From Nannobrachium achirus (Eukaryota; Chordata; Actinopteri; Myctophiformes; Myctophidae), in assembly GCA_963921795.1 (NCBI GenBank), contig OY997644.1, forward strand, positions 413,753 to 477,752: a stretch of DNA of 64,000 nt, given 5' to 3'. Under the pieces are notes generated by a model. That model was not told the origin of the DNA. It was given only the letters and a program-made list of their open reading frames with translations, and did not search any database. The position numbers and the translations under genes were made by a program. Of the stretch, positions 22,031-34,330 are shown piece after piece (position 1 is the first letter of the stretch; each line of letters opens with the position of its first letter).

Positions 22031-22602
22031 CATGGACTTCCATATGAAATAACATTAAGTATATAGGTAAAGTAAAGCAATTAGCTATACACACTGTATT
22101 TAGTGTGAATAGTAACATGTAATAGTTCCATCATTAGTAATATTTATATTATTTAATAATTTAATCAAGGTTATTTCATTAAGGACATAACAAAACCAAA
22201 TAGACCTATTTTTTAACTAAAATAATACATTTTATTTCAGCACTGCAACTGCAAGTCATTTCCCAATCAGTAACATGACCAATCCTCAACTCCCTCTGAG
22301 ATCAGACCACCAACAGCTAGATGAGTACAAACATAATATATACCAACTATAGTCAAAACAGCAATAATCATGATGTGTAATAATCTTTTTTTTTTTAAAC
22401 CCCATGCTGCACAGGTAGCTTTTGGTGGCCCTTGATATTGAAGTAGGCTACATCATGCAGTACACCTGTTTGAAGGTTCAATGGACCAATATTATATTGA
22501 ACAGCTCAACAATGATCAATGAGGTTGGGGGTTAGACTGGAACTTTGGGGGGCTGTTGAGAGGGCAGTGGCGTGGCAGTGTAGAGAGACAGACAGGATTT
22601 AC
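22031..22602. other. non-coding flank
   Basis: AT-rich sequence with no coding or structured feature that I can support. Confidence 0.4.
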
Positions 22603-23103
22603 CGGAGGGTTACACTGTAACCCAGGTTCTCTGAGTGGAGAGACTGACTCTCCACTACATATTTTCAATATGTATGGGAAGCTGACCCACGGGCAGCAGA
22701 CATAGAATATCTCTTTAAGACACATCACCTGTGGTGGCCCTGCCCTGATTAGCAATCAGTGGGGTATTTAAGCCCCACCCGAGCAGGGCCACCTTGATTA
22801 AACTTTTGATTGGAACGAATTTCGGAGCGGCTCTTGCGTGGAGAGTCAGTCTCTCCACTCAGAGAACCTGGGTTACAGTGTAACCCTCCGTTCTCTTTTG
22901 TGTTCGAGACTGACTCTCCACTACATATTTTCAATATGTATGGGAAAACGCTGTAAGACACACCGCGAGGAAACAAGCAGACCAGCTGCTCCTGCGGCAG
23001 CCCGAGGTAGTTTAACCTCAAAAAGTATCAGAGCCTATACGTGGCTAGCCAGAGCTCACTAACATGCTCCAAAAAATATTACTATTCGCTCCAAGTATGT
23101 ACA

Positions 23104-23280
23104 TACTTATGGCCTAGGCGCAAGACGCTACCTAGGCCCAGCTGGCCCCACAAGAGGCTAAGGCCAGTCAATTAAATTTGTGGCCTAGGCGCAAGACGCA
23201 ACCTAGGCCCAGCTGACCCCACCAGACGCGAAGGCCAGTTAATAACTTGTGGCCTCAAGATGCTACCTAGGCCCAGCCAG
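23104..23280. repeat. GGCCTAGGCGCAAGACGC tandem repeat
   Basis: Three imperfect copies of about 70 bp containing GGCCTAGGCGCAAGACG, CTACCTAGGCCCAGCTG and AGGCCAGT, just beyond the internal complementary region of the DIRS element. Confidence 0.85.
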
Positions 23281-23844
23281 TCGAACTAATAGACACCCAC
23301 CATTGCATAGCATGCCAGACCGGCTCCCTGGAGGGAGTTGATGCAGCCACGTTCAGTTGGTAGAACCGGGTGAATGTCGATGGAGTCGACTTTGGAGCTT
23401 CTGTGCAGATCCCTGACAGAGATGCACCATTCCAAGAGCCCAGGAGGCTGCCGACCCATGTGTGGAGTGTGCTCACACTCCAGGCGGCACTGGTGGATTA
23501 CCTCTGTGATCCAGTGGGACCAGTCCAGCCTTCGACAGTGGTCTACCCCAGCACTCCTGCTTAACTAAATGAAGAGCTGGTTCGTTATTTTGTGGGCATG
23601 TGTAGCCCTGATGTACGACTCTAACGCTCTTAACATTAAGGAGCGGGGACTGACTTTGTCACTGTACCCCATCTGTCTGCATGTCAAGAGAGGACAGAAC
23701 CCAATTACCTGATTGAGATGTGCCTCTGAGAGAACCTTTGGGGAGAGAGGCCGGATTGGGATGTAAAACTACTCCTCCACCTAGACGTGCAAAGCTCCTC
23801 AGAGCTTTCAACTCCCCAATTCTCTTTGCAGATGTGACAGTCAA
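23267..23844 (-). pseudogene. DIRS tyrosine recombinase remnant
   Basis: The minus strand encodes TVTSAKRIGELKAL (the box with the first catalytic Arg) near 23842-23800, then VVLHPNPASLPKGSL. In another frame near 23400-23320 it encodes ICTEAPKSTPSTFTRFYQLN, corresponding to the end of the recombinase with the active-site Tyr. Stops and frame changes separate the parts. Confidence 0.7.
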
Positions 23845-26407
23845 TAAATGCTGTTTTGAGTGACAGCTATTTCAGGCTCACTGACTCAAGGGGGGGGGGC
23901 TTGTCGTAGAGCCCCCAGGACCAACTCCAGGTCTACTCTTTGCTGTACTCAGTCGCCTACAGTTATGCTGTTACAGTACTTCAGTCAGGTGAAGATTCAA
24001 TGTAATAGAGCTTAAATAGAATCTCTGTCTTGTTGATGTAACTCACAGCATGTGGTGTGAGCCTGTAGATTGTTAAGTTACATTGTAACCTTTGTTACCA
24101 TGAGGCAGCGTGCCATGTCGAATGTGCACACATTCCTGCATACCTATATGCCAGTTGGATTGTTCCACAACCTGATGAGGGGAGCCCCGTCTCGGAGACC
24201 ATCTGCCCAAGGCAGTTATATCCAACCTTTCAAGGCCCTGACAGGGCCCAACAGTGACTGCAACCCAGCTTCCTCACCCTGAGGATGGCAAGGGTGCTGT
24301 TCAAGACTGACTGTCTTGTACTCAGATTCGGCCAAGGAGTGGATTGCAGCGGTTGTACCAGCACCGCCCAAGCATTGCCATGCAGGAAGCAGCAGCATCC
24401 CTCATGCAGCAACAGGGACATTCCTTTAGTTAGCACAGTAACCAGCAGGAACACTGTCCCTAACAACCAGCGTAGCAACGCGATCAACTTGGGGATGAGG
24501 AGGGAGCTCACTCTGTGGCTTCACACCGACCCTGCTGGCTTGCACCATGCTGAGTCAACTCCAGGTGTGGAAACAGCCATGCCGTAATACACCTGTAAGT
24601 GTGTTCTGCTCTCCCCTGGCAGTCTCAGTAAGCTCTGCTGTATCTAGCACTGAACAGACAGAACCATAGACCTGAACGACTAGGTGGACACCGCCTGCAA
24701 TACGCTGTGTGGTGCGTGACCGTGATTGGCAAGGAATGCACTGGCCTCATGTTCATGAGAGTCTGGGGCACAATGTGCACTGTGACTGCCATCAGACTCA
24801 AAGGGCAGAGGCACAATCCCCAGATTATTCTGCTCTCAACCTAAAATCAGGATGGGCGAGCACTGAGGGTTGCCCAGTCCTGCTGGAGCAAGGGATCCTG
24901 TCCCTGCTTTGGCCTTTAATACATGCCGAGGAACCCTGCGGACTGTGGGAGCTGCACTTGTCTTGGCCTAGGTGCCCAAGGTGCTGAAGGAGCCTGGCCA
25001 CATTGTTGTGGCACTAGCTGCTCCTCTGAGCAAACACCCACCGGCCGGTCATCCAATGTAGGATGCGAAGGCTCTCCCAACACCAAGGTCCCAGGACTGC
25101 GTCCAAGCAATCGTACATGTGCGGGGGCCTAGCTCTATGTTGAATGGGAGGACACATACTCGAAGGTTCTGTCATCTAAGATGAACCTGAGTTAGTGTCT
25201 GAGAGTCTGAACTCGAGAACTGAGATCTAGCATCCCCAGGGCGAGCCTGGCAAGCCAGTGGCCTTGTAATACGGCTTATCAGACCCTCAGCATTGACAAC
25301 ATCCTGGAACGCAGGGGTCTCAACCGTTGAGCCCCTGTGAATGCTGAGCCAGCCTGGCCAACCCTGCGGGTTGGCCCCCAAACAGACCCATAGGTCTCCT
25401 GGAGCTGCCAAACCCAGCCTGGGTTGCGTAGCCTGGAGTAGCTACCGAGGCAGGCCACTCACGGCCCTGCCGGAGCATTCATGACATCACCTCCCATGTA
25501 GATAATGAGCCACCTGAGCTCGTTGTAGCAGGCACTGGCATCCTGGCCGAACATGGCAGAAGGCTCAATAGGCCACCTCATTGGACAAGCTTGGTCCTCC
25601 TGCAGCAGCTATAGGACTTGGACAGATACAGTACCAATGGTGCCTCACCAGCCAGATAGCAGCCATAGTCTGTTCCTCAAACAGCCTGGGGAGCCTGAAA
25701 GCCAGTTGCTACAGCTCCTCAACAAGGTCAGGGCTATCATGGTCACGTAAGCTTTGCGTAAGCGTACGCTGATATAGTGACAGAATAGCCCTTGTGTTGG
25801 CTAGCATGTGTCTGGATAGCCATGGCTCTGTGCCTACTTTGGATGAACAGGGAGCTCACTTTGTGGCCTCAACCCCATAGCGGGATTCTACCATGTAGAA
25901 CTGCACCTAGGTGTGTAAAAGGCTCTGCCTTGATACACCATATAGTGCACTAAGCCTGGCAGTCACGGCACGCTCCGCTTGGTTCACCTAACCCGGCTCC
26001 ACAGCAAAGCTACACCATGGACGCATGAGCTGACACAGTCAGCGATACGCCTATATAGTGTGCAAATGACTGTAACTTAGGGAATGTTTCTGGCAAAACT
26101 AGCATGTTCTGCCTGTGTTACTGACACCCAGATCCACAACAGAACTACACCACAAGTGCGTGAGCTGGCGCACTGCCAACAATACACCTTTATAGTGCCC
26201 CTTCCCTCTACTCTGACATTGTCTTTGTCAAGGAGGAAGTTCAAACAGTAGTAATGTTTGTTTACATTCTCCATTTTTGTTCTGGACAATTCTTGAGCCA
26301 CACCACTCTCTAAAAGTGCAGAAGAGGATGATGAAGTACATGAGTTGCCATTGCCACTACGTGGCTTGGCCACCTATTGGCTCGGTACAATGCTGTGTGG
26401 TTTTGGA
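23845..26407. other. interior of DIRS element, unrecognisable
   Basis: GC-richer than its surroundings, with many short open frames but no domain that I can identify on either strand. Presumably decayed gag/pol of the element. Confidence 0.4.
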
Positions 26408-27020
26408 ACCGCGGCTTGGGGCTGCCTCTGCCAGCAGATTAAGCGCCCAGCCTGACCGGGAACCAATGCCTGGAGCGTTCACTGACAATTAAGCAGGTCA
26501 CGCTGCATAGGACTTTTTACCGCTGTGGTTCTGGACACCGCGGCTTGGGGCTGCCTCTGCCAGCAGATTAAGCACCCAGCCTGACCGGAGACCAACGTCT
26601 GGAGCATTAACTGACAATTAAGCAGATCACGCTGCACAGAACGTTTTTTACCACTTGTGGTTCTGGAAACCATGGCTTGGGGCTGCCTCCGCCAGCAGAT
26701 TAAGCGCCCAGCCTGACCGGAAACCAATGCCTGGAGCGATCACTGACAATTAAGCAGGTCACGCTGCATAGGACTTTTTACCGCTGTGGTTCTGGACACC
26801 GCGGCTTGGGGCTGCCTCTGCCAGCAGTTTAAGCACCCAGCCTGACCGGTGACCAATGTCTGGAGCGTTCACTGACAATTAAGCAGATCACACTGCACAG
26901 AACATTTTCTACCACTGTGGTTCTGGAAACCGCGGCTTGGGGCTGCCTCCGCCAGCAGATTAAGCACCCAGCCTGACCGGTGACCAGCGCCTGGAGCGAT
27001 CACTGACAATCAAGCAGATC
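26408..27020. repeat. ~131-bp tandem repeat, five copies
   Basis: Units begin GCGGCTTGGGGCTGCCTC at about 26410, 26539, 26669, 26801 and 26932 and contain CCAGCCTGACCGG and CTGACAATTAAGCAG. They lie near the right terminal repeat of the DIRS element, which for a minus-strand element is its 5' (gag) side. Confidence 0.9.
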
Positions 27021-27777
27021 ACACTTTGCAGTACGCTTTACCACTTTGAAGAAAATACTATATCATGGGCTTCCCCCGCCTGCAGGTTCCACGCCAGATA
27101 TGTATTTCTTACCTTTTTATGTGTGAACAAACACACGTAGCGCCCGGAGAGGGGCCTCAACTGCAGACCTGCTCTCCTACAGTAACTACAACTGGTAAGT
27201 GGGCACTGGCTACGGAGCTGAACACACGTTACTTTTAGCTTAAATGATGCTTTTTGTTTGTCTACTGATACTACACGTCTGTCTGCTTACGTGGAAATCA
27301 AATAAATCAAGGTGGCCCTGCTCGGGTGGGGCTTAAATACCCCACTGATTGCTAATCAGGGCAGGGCCACCACAGGTGATGTGTCTTAAAGAGATATTCC
27401 ATGTCTGCTGCCCGTGGGTCAGCTTCCCATACATATTGAAAATATGTAGTGGAGAGTCAGTCTCGAACACGAAAGAGAACATCAAGTATACCTGTAGCAT
27501 TAGATCTGAATAGCAAAATCACAGTGGGTTCCTTTACTCAGATGGCATTCAGTGCACTACTCATGGGCTCATACGTTCTTGCTTGGAGTACATTTTAAAT
27601 TTAAAGCCTGAAAGAAGATAAACCAGACTCAAATACATACATTGGGAAAAAAATGTACCCATTATTTAACATCTGCATTACTTACTTTACAAGAAGACTA
27701 TTGTACAATTATAGAATGTAGAAGAATGTTTTATTTGATCCTTGTTTGCCTGTTATCTCTCCCATGGTACCAGATCA

Positions 27778-27779
<2 letters not shown>

Positions 27780-27868
<89 letters not shown>

Positions 27869-27870
27869 TA

Positions 27871-27936
<66 letters not shown>
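27780..27936. repeat. (AT)n with embedded (GTAT)n
   Basis: Two AT runs flank about seven GTAT units near 27840-27868. Confidence 0.97.
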
Positions 27937-27937
<1 letters not shown>

Positions 27938-28179
27938 CCACCGAGGATGTGTATGTGCACACAGAGTTTGAGCTAATATCCTTTAAAAAGGACAGTTTTG
28001 GTGAGCTTCTGTCTCCCGTTGTCTTTCTGTAAGCTAAGCATAGTCATTTTAGCAATATGGTGCAGCCTCAGCTTAAAAAAACAGGGACACAACTAACTTC
28101 AACAGTTTATGGTGGTGACTGTCAATGCCCAAGCAAAAACACATCTTCTGAACCTATCCTCCTATCCTATGGGCTGTTT

Positions 28180-28690
28180 TCATCTGGAATCTGCAGATGC
28201 CTGGCAAACGACCCACTCTGCTGCCTTCACCGTGCCTTCAGATGGTATCAGCAGACCTCCATTGTTTTTCAGGGTCAGCAGGTGGTAGCTCTTGTCCTTA
28301 CAGGCAGATTCCGCATCGGTCACAAGGCTGGCCCGGCAGAGATCACAGGACAGCTTCTTCGCACAACAAATCAGGAAATTAGCAGTACACAGATTATTAT
28401 AATACTTAATAAGCATGGAGACTTACTTTTTTTCATGTATCATGCATCAATCTAATACACCTTGAATTGTTGTTGGCCAATGATGCACATAGCCAGGCCT
28501 ACCCTTTGAAGATGAGCAGGGAAGTTGAAGATGGTGGGCACAACACCAGCTTTAAGCCGGACAGTCTGCCCAGTCCTGTCAAAGTCTTCACTTCTGAAGT
28601 GCTCTCTGCAGAGCAGTGTCCTGTCAACTATCCCTTCTTAGGGCAAGTTCCCACTGTCTCCTGCTCTCAAGGCTTTGGGAAACCTTAAAA
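28180..28690 (-). pseudogene. THAP-domain transposase fragments (P-element/THAP9-like)
   Basis: Minus strand. From about 28610 to 28500 it encodes [20 protein letters not shown] and VVPTIFNFP, matching the second half of a THAP zinc finger (C..H plus the AVPTIF box). From 28416 to 28180 it encodes CDLCRASLVTDAES, YHLLTLKNNGGLLIPSEGTV and KAAEWVVCQ, resembling the C-terminal region of THAP-type transposases. A stop lies before EGIVDRT and there is no start, so this is a remnant. Confidence 0.6.
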
Positions 28691-30457
28691 AAAATGGGAG
28701 AAAAGGTACAGAGATATATCAATTAAACATTTCCACCCTTCTTTCCTTTAACGTTAAGGGTAAGGATGTATATAAGTACAGTATGTATGCATGCATGTAT
28801 GCATTAGCCTATGCAAACTTTGAGAATAAGACAACCACACTAAAAGAGTTAAAAAGTGTCCAAAAGAAAGATTCAAGGATTGTGTAAACAGGTGGTAGAA
28901 ATATTTCTAAAAGCCAGGGTCAACAACACAATGCAATGTTATTATCTCACAGCCCTGTTGTTCCTGTGCAGCAGAACTTGTATTGTCATATCTTACTTGT
29001 GGCAGGTGATCCCACAGGTTCTCATTTGTATACTCCTTTCATTGTAGCAGCCATAGGCAGCAAAAAGCCAGCAATTCCCTGAATCAATGTATCTAATTCT
29101 AAATGTAAGATATTTTTAACAAACCAAACCGCTTGGAAGTGTAATTCTGCCCCTCTCACAATTGTAACATTGCTGTGTCTGTGTCAACTTTGTAATAATA
29201 TATAGGTCTAGCTCACACTCATATCCTCTTTCTTGTCTCTTAGCCTGCAGCTAAAAAATATAACAATATCCACACAATGAAATGTCATTTAGACAAAAGA
29301 TTAGTTGTCATGAAATCGTTATTGGTCTCAGGAAAACCTGATAATATTTGAAAATCTCGATTGTTGTCTTGATAAACTTGTGCAAGTAGCCATGCCACTT
29401 AACTATGCTGCATGCTCTATTGCTCTTTTTTCGAAATGAAAAGCTTCAATTTCAACATGTCAACCAGCCTGAATCAAAGCCATGTTAATAATGTTTGTAA
29501 TAAACCAAACCGTTAGTAAATCCGTCAAGATTTCAGAGAGTAAAGAGTATTTAAGTGTGCAGATCACTCACCTTACACGCACTATACCATACAGCCAGGG
29601 GCAGGACAGGGGGGGATGGTCCTATCCTAAGATGGCCGCCAGTGAACGACGCCGCCGACTTATATAGCGTCTTCTTATATAGCCTATATCTATGGGGGAA
29701 ACTATAACAGAAATAGATGGACTTGAAGCCAATAAATCATTATTTCGAACGGTAAAGTCAATTATAATGCTTTGTGCCTTTTACTATCTTGTGTTCTTGA
29801 TCATGCTAGCCATATTTTATACTTTACTATTCGGAAATTGCATTAAATTTGTGATTTCTGTGTTAACTCTATAGGCTTATTATAGCCTAGTTCCAGACCC
29901 TGAATCGCTAGCCACACCCCTTTAATTTTTTTGTTTTGGGCGATTCAGGGGTCTAGAAGTGCTCTCATTGAAGAGGCCTGCCTCGGTTGAAAATCCGTAC
30001 GGCGAATCAGCGTCGTGAATCAGCGTCTTGTGATCAGCGTGGGTGGGGGTTTCCCAGAACTCATGTGTGTTTCCAAGTACACCAGCGCCGCCGCCGTACC
30101 GTACCGCGCATCGCGTCGCGCTAAAATGTGGTAAATTGCGGTAAAATATCGATCTCGCTATGAAACACCAGTAGCAGGCACGTTATGTTGTGTTTGATTA
30201 CTAGTTCGTAGTGCTCCTATTCTGACTGTTTCTTTGGTTAGCAAGTAGCACTAGCAAGCAACAGGCTAGCCACTAGCCAGCCACACATAACAACCATGAT
30301 AACAACACTATGTCATGTGTTGGTCGGTGAACCAATCGCTGAAGACTGCCTCTTTTTGGCAATGCCCATCCCTGCAATCGCCCTGGGGGGAAGAACTTTC
30401 AGATTGAATAATGAAGTGAAACGAAATGTCAATTCAGGCTGAGTGTCAGGCTAAGCT
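28691..30457. other. non-coding, with small palindromes
   Basis: Contains the decayed counterpart of 18239-18340 at about 29590-29700 and an imperfect palindrome at about 29896-29957 (CAGACCCTGAATCGC / GCGATTCAGGGGTCT). CpG-rich at 30060-30130. No supported gene. Confidence 0.4.
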
Positions 30458-30843
30458 TATTAGGATTTCCCCTTCAAAACGTGACTTCAGCACCCGGGGG
30501 ATGCTGAGTGGGCGGGCCGTGAATAGGGCTAATTCCTGGTCTGAGGTTCACACTGGCTAATAAAGTGGTAAATAAGTAATACTGTGGTAAATAAGTTAAT
30601 AAACACAGGGATTACAGTCATGTATTCCACATGCAGAAGAACCACTAAACCTATACTTTGCTACAGTGTTTCTATGAGATGAAACGCTGCACTGTGTCTT
30701 CTCTTGCTGCTGGTAACAGGAAGCACTTCCTGGTTTGATTACACAACGGTGAACTGGGCAGCGGTTGCCAGATTTTGAGAGAAACAAGGTATTAATAGGT
30801 ATTATAAAAAGAAAAAGAAAAAAAAGCAGTGATTATAGGTCAC

Positions 30844-30844
30844 A

Positions 30845-30886
<42 letters not shown>
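30844..30886. repeat. (ATCT)n microsatellite
   Basis: About eleven ATCT units directly abutting the MITE that follows. Confidence 0.95.
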
Positions 30887-30887
<1 letters not shown>

Positions 30888-31042
30888 ATCCACAATTTTC
30901 CAACATCCCATCATGCATTGTGCAGAAGGCGAGCGGCATCTATCTATCTATATCCACAACTTTCCAACATCCCATCATGCATTGTGCAGAAGGCGAGCGG
31001 CATTTGAGCTTGTATGACTGCTGTTAACCGGAAGTGTCTTGT

Positions 31043-31047
<5 letters not shown>
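30887..31047. mobile_element. MITE with TIR TATCCACAA, internal duplication
   Basis: It begins TATCCACAATTTTCCAAC and ends GTCTTGTGGATA. The first ~64 bp (CATCCCATCATGCATTGTGC...GCGAGCGGCAT plus an ATCT stretch) is present twice. The right part carries GAGCTTGTATGACTGC and AACCGGAAG, which are also present in the related element at 55287-55456. An (AT)n run follows at about 31048-31085. Confidence 0.7.
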
Positions 31048-31090
<43 letters not shown>

Positions 31091-32089
31091 GTAGTCTTTT
31101 TCTTTAATGTAGTCAGTGAAATGAAGTCCCCTCACATCTGCAGATTCCATCCTGCACATAGTTCCACATAAAACTCTGAACTGGGGATGGAGCCTGGGAG
31201 AAAGGTGGGTTACTGAGTCTAATAATGATGAGGGAAGGGAAAAAAAGTTTGATATAGGGCCTACATTGTTTTCTTTTTACCTCCTTTTCTCCCCAATGTA
31301 GTAGTTATGCCAAATGATTCCTCCCTACACACATTTATGTCTTAGGCGGCTGCAGATATGGAAAAAAAGCACCTTATCGCAAACAAATTGCAACAAAAGG
31401 TTTCTCAATTTTTTTGTAGTAGTATCAGGTGTCCTTAATAACATACTATAAGTCTACCAAAGTCTGACCACTAGAAAGGTGTAATTTTCAAGATGGCGTC
31501 CACAATGGCCAAAATTCATTAAAATACCCAAACTCCTTCATAATTTATAAGTATTTTTTTGTGTCAAATCCTATATTTTGGAGGCCTAGGAATCCATTGG
31601 AAATTTCAGAGATACAATTGCATAATTGTGAAATCCAATAGTTTGTGTGCGACTCTATTAAAACCCCCAGAAGGGGTCATCAGTTTGAAGCTAACTAAGT
31701 TACAATGTATTAAATACAACCTAGTTATTATTGTCTTTTATTTTTTTTACTTGAACAATTCATAATATCCTCAAAAACAGAACAAAATTAATTGTCACTA
31801 TTTTCAACAATTCAGAAGGTGGCGGCAGATAATATTGGCAGTTGATAGTAGTGTTGTAGTCGAGTCCACCTAAAGCGAGTCCAAGTCAAGTCCAAGTCAT
31901 ATGGGGTTCGAGTCCGAGTCGAGTCCGAGTCAAGAGCCCCTGGGAGGGGGTCGAGTCCGAGTCGAGTCCGAGACCAATGGGAGGCAAGTGCGAGTCGAGT
32001 CCGAGACCAATGGTAGGCGAGACCGAGCCGAGTCCAGTTTTCTTTTTGATAGGTAGGCTGAAGAAAACAATATATATATTTTTTTTTCC

Positions 32090-32192
<103 letters not shown>

Positions 32193-32319
32193 GCAAGAAC
32201 CCCCCGTTCATGTGCATTCACCTGTCTGGTGTTTCCTACCAATACCTTTCAAATTAATGGCTTGTCTTCAAATTAAATCAATAGGTCTCCCCAAATTACC
32301 TTTGGTTGCTGTCAATGCT

Positions 32320-32720
32320 GCGTGATTATGGATCCAACTGGGAAAGATGGATGGAAACGGCTTAGAGCGCTCGTTTTCAGTTATTGTCCACGACATTGCA
32401 AGCGGCGCGAAGGCCAGCGGACCTTGGTCCTGCTCTTCGCCCCCGAGCGCCGCAGGCGCGAGTGGCCGCGAAGAGCGGGCCAGGGCGCCGGCCGCGCGAG
32501 TTACGAAGCCGTGGTGAATGCAATCGTTATATTTATGCCCAGGCCGTAAGGCCTGGGCAAGCGCACGATAAACGCCATGATAATTGGGTTTTGGTGCACC
32601 TCGCGCGGTCCAAGTGACTACAACGGAGCACTCCCTACGTCCGGTTCAGCCAATCACAAGCTTCAAAAATGAGTCCGGGGCGTGGTTATCCATCTTTCCC
32701 AGTTGGAGCCATAATCACGC
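32320..32720. mobile_element. GC-rich MITE with 9-bp TSD (Mutator-like?)
   Basis: Perfect 9-bp repeats GTCAATGCT at 32311-32319 and 32721-32729 flank inverted ends of about 33 bp (GCGTGATTATGG, then one mismatch, then TCCAACTGGGAAAGATGG). The interior is GC-rich with palindromic words (GCCCAGGCCGTAAGGCCTGGGC). A 9-bp duplication with long inverted ends points to a MULE-type helper; this is inference. Confidence 0.8.
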
Positions 32721-32729
32721 GTCAATGCT

Positions 32730-33231
32730 GTGGTTTAGGTTTGAGGGAGTTTTTTGGAGAGGTAGTTTTTTTCCCATACCAATTTTCTGTCTAAGAACTA
32801 GACATTTGAGTTGCTACAATTACATTTTCTCCCAGGCAGAGAACAAGTAGGCCTACTTTAGTGTACAAATAAGACTTGGCATATACTGCAGTACAATATC
32901 CCAAATCACAGACGATAATTAGGACTATCCAGTCTAATATCATGATATGGATATAATATTGATGCCCATGCACCAAAAGGCCAAGTGATAACAAAAATAA
33001 TATTATTTAAAAAAGAATTATGTCTACTACTGTAATAACATTTTTAAACATTGCTGTTATAGTTGCATTGAAATAGAACATGCATGATTTTTGCAAAACG
33101 TTTTTCAAACAAACTCTTATCTTAATATTTTATTTTGACTAAAAGCTAAAATAAATAAATAAGGTTTTCCCATTCAAACACATAGCAGTAGTACGTGCCT
33201 GTCTGCATTTCATTGTTTAAGGTGAGAAATG
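32730..33231. other. AT-rich non-coding stretch
   Basis: No coding region or repeat that I can support. Confidence 0.4.
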
Positions 33232-33670
33232 TGGGAGCGTGTCGATATTTCGACGTATCATTTGTCCGACGGCACGCCACTTCGACGCGCCGATAGTTCG
33301 ACTTAGGGATCGCGAGATTTCGGCGCCGCTATTTCGACGGCACCCTTTTTCGAAAAAAAGTATGCCAATGTTTCGACACGACAACTGTCCGACACGACAA
33401 CAGTTCGACAAGACGGCACGGTATTGCGACAAGGCAGCACGGTATTTCGACAATGAAAAAACAAGTCTCTCAGCGACGCGCTCCCCCCGACAGACTCATG
33501 GTGCCAACGCTCCAGCCTCCAGTAGGAGCGAGCAACCCGGTTGTAGGTCGCTAAATGATCTCGCCCTCTCTCCGCTCCTAACCCAGCCTTCCCCTCCCCC
33601 GACCCTTCTATCGTTAACTTTCTAGGCTATTTGTTGTTCTGCCTATCTACATAGGCCTACTGTGTTTTAT

Positions 33671-33830
33671 CCGTCCGTCCGTCCGTCCGTCCGTCCGTCC
33701 GTCTGTCTGTCTCTGTCTCTCTCCCTCTCTTTCTTTCTCTCTCGTCTCTCTCTCTCCCTCCCTCACTCACTCACTCACTCACACATACGCACAGACAAAC
33801 CACAATTTTCTGTGGAGACCGGGTTGCAAT

Positions 33831-33877
<47 letters not shown>

Positions 33878-33884
33878 CACACAG

Positions 33885-33949
<65 letters not shown>

Positions 33950-34197
33950 CACACACACACCAAACGCTCTGAAAGTAGCCTATATAATCAATGCCAAATT
34001 GGGAATTATTTTGTAAAAAGGCTATGAACATGAACTGTAGGGGTGCTGTGGCAAATTGTGGGGGAGTGGGTCTCCATTTAGAAGCCCCGTGGATTTATTA
34101 GCTGGAGTACTAGTGATCGCCGATTAGGCCTATAATAACCTCTTTAATATGCTCCAGACTGTCCCGACAGAACTTATCACAGGGTGTTCGCGCATCC

Positions 34198-34255
<58 letters not shown>

Positions 34256-34259
34256 GCTT

Positions 34260-34321
<62 letters not shown>

Positions 34322-34330
34322 GTGTGCGCG
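33671..34330. repeat. microsatellite cluster: (CGTC)n, (TC)n, (CA)n, (TGTC)n, (CT)n
   Basis: CGTC units at 33671-33702, TC and CACT runs to 33785, CA runs at 33831-33957, TGTC units at 34199-34250 and CT runs to 34320. A decayed hairpin with AGATCTGCAAGC / GCTTGTAAATCTG follows at 34350-34410. Confidence 0.95.

Larger units (their letters stand above)
22603..27480 (-). mobile_element. decayed DIRS-type retrotransposon
   Basis: Inverted terminal repeats of about 160 bp (22645-22805 and 27306-27468; for example GCAGGGCCACC and AGCAATCAGTGGGGTAT) face each other. An internal complementary region at 22835-22925 carries, head to tail, the complement of the left end (CTGGGTTACAGTGTAACC) and of the right end (GTTCTCTTTTGTGTTCGAGA). 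That arrangement is diagnostic of DIRS elements. The coding strand is minus; only recombinase fragments are recognisable and I see no reverse transcriptase, so most of pol is deleted or decayed. Confidence 0.8.
18162..30534. mobile_element. possible long composite element bounded by ~75-bp inverted ends
   Basis: AATTAGCCCTATTCACG...CCGCCCACTCAGC...CCCCCGGGTGCTGA at 18162-18238 is inverted at 30458-30534. Just inside, 18239-18340 (CCATAGATATA...GGCCATCTTGGGACAGGACC) also has an inverted counterpart at about 29590-29700. No target-site duplication is seen, so this may be either one element with many insertions or two opposed copies. Confidence 0.35.

Noticed and set aside
27642-28032. Ile-Tyr repeat frames around (AT)n
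   Set aside because: Microsatellite translation only.
18154-30542. Target duplication for the 12.4-kb inverted-end pair
   Set aside because: Flanks differ, so single-element status is left open.
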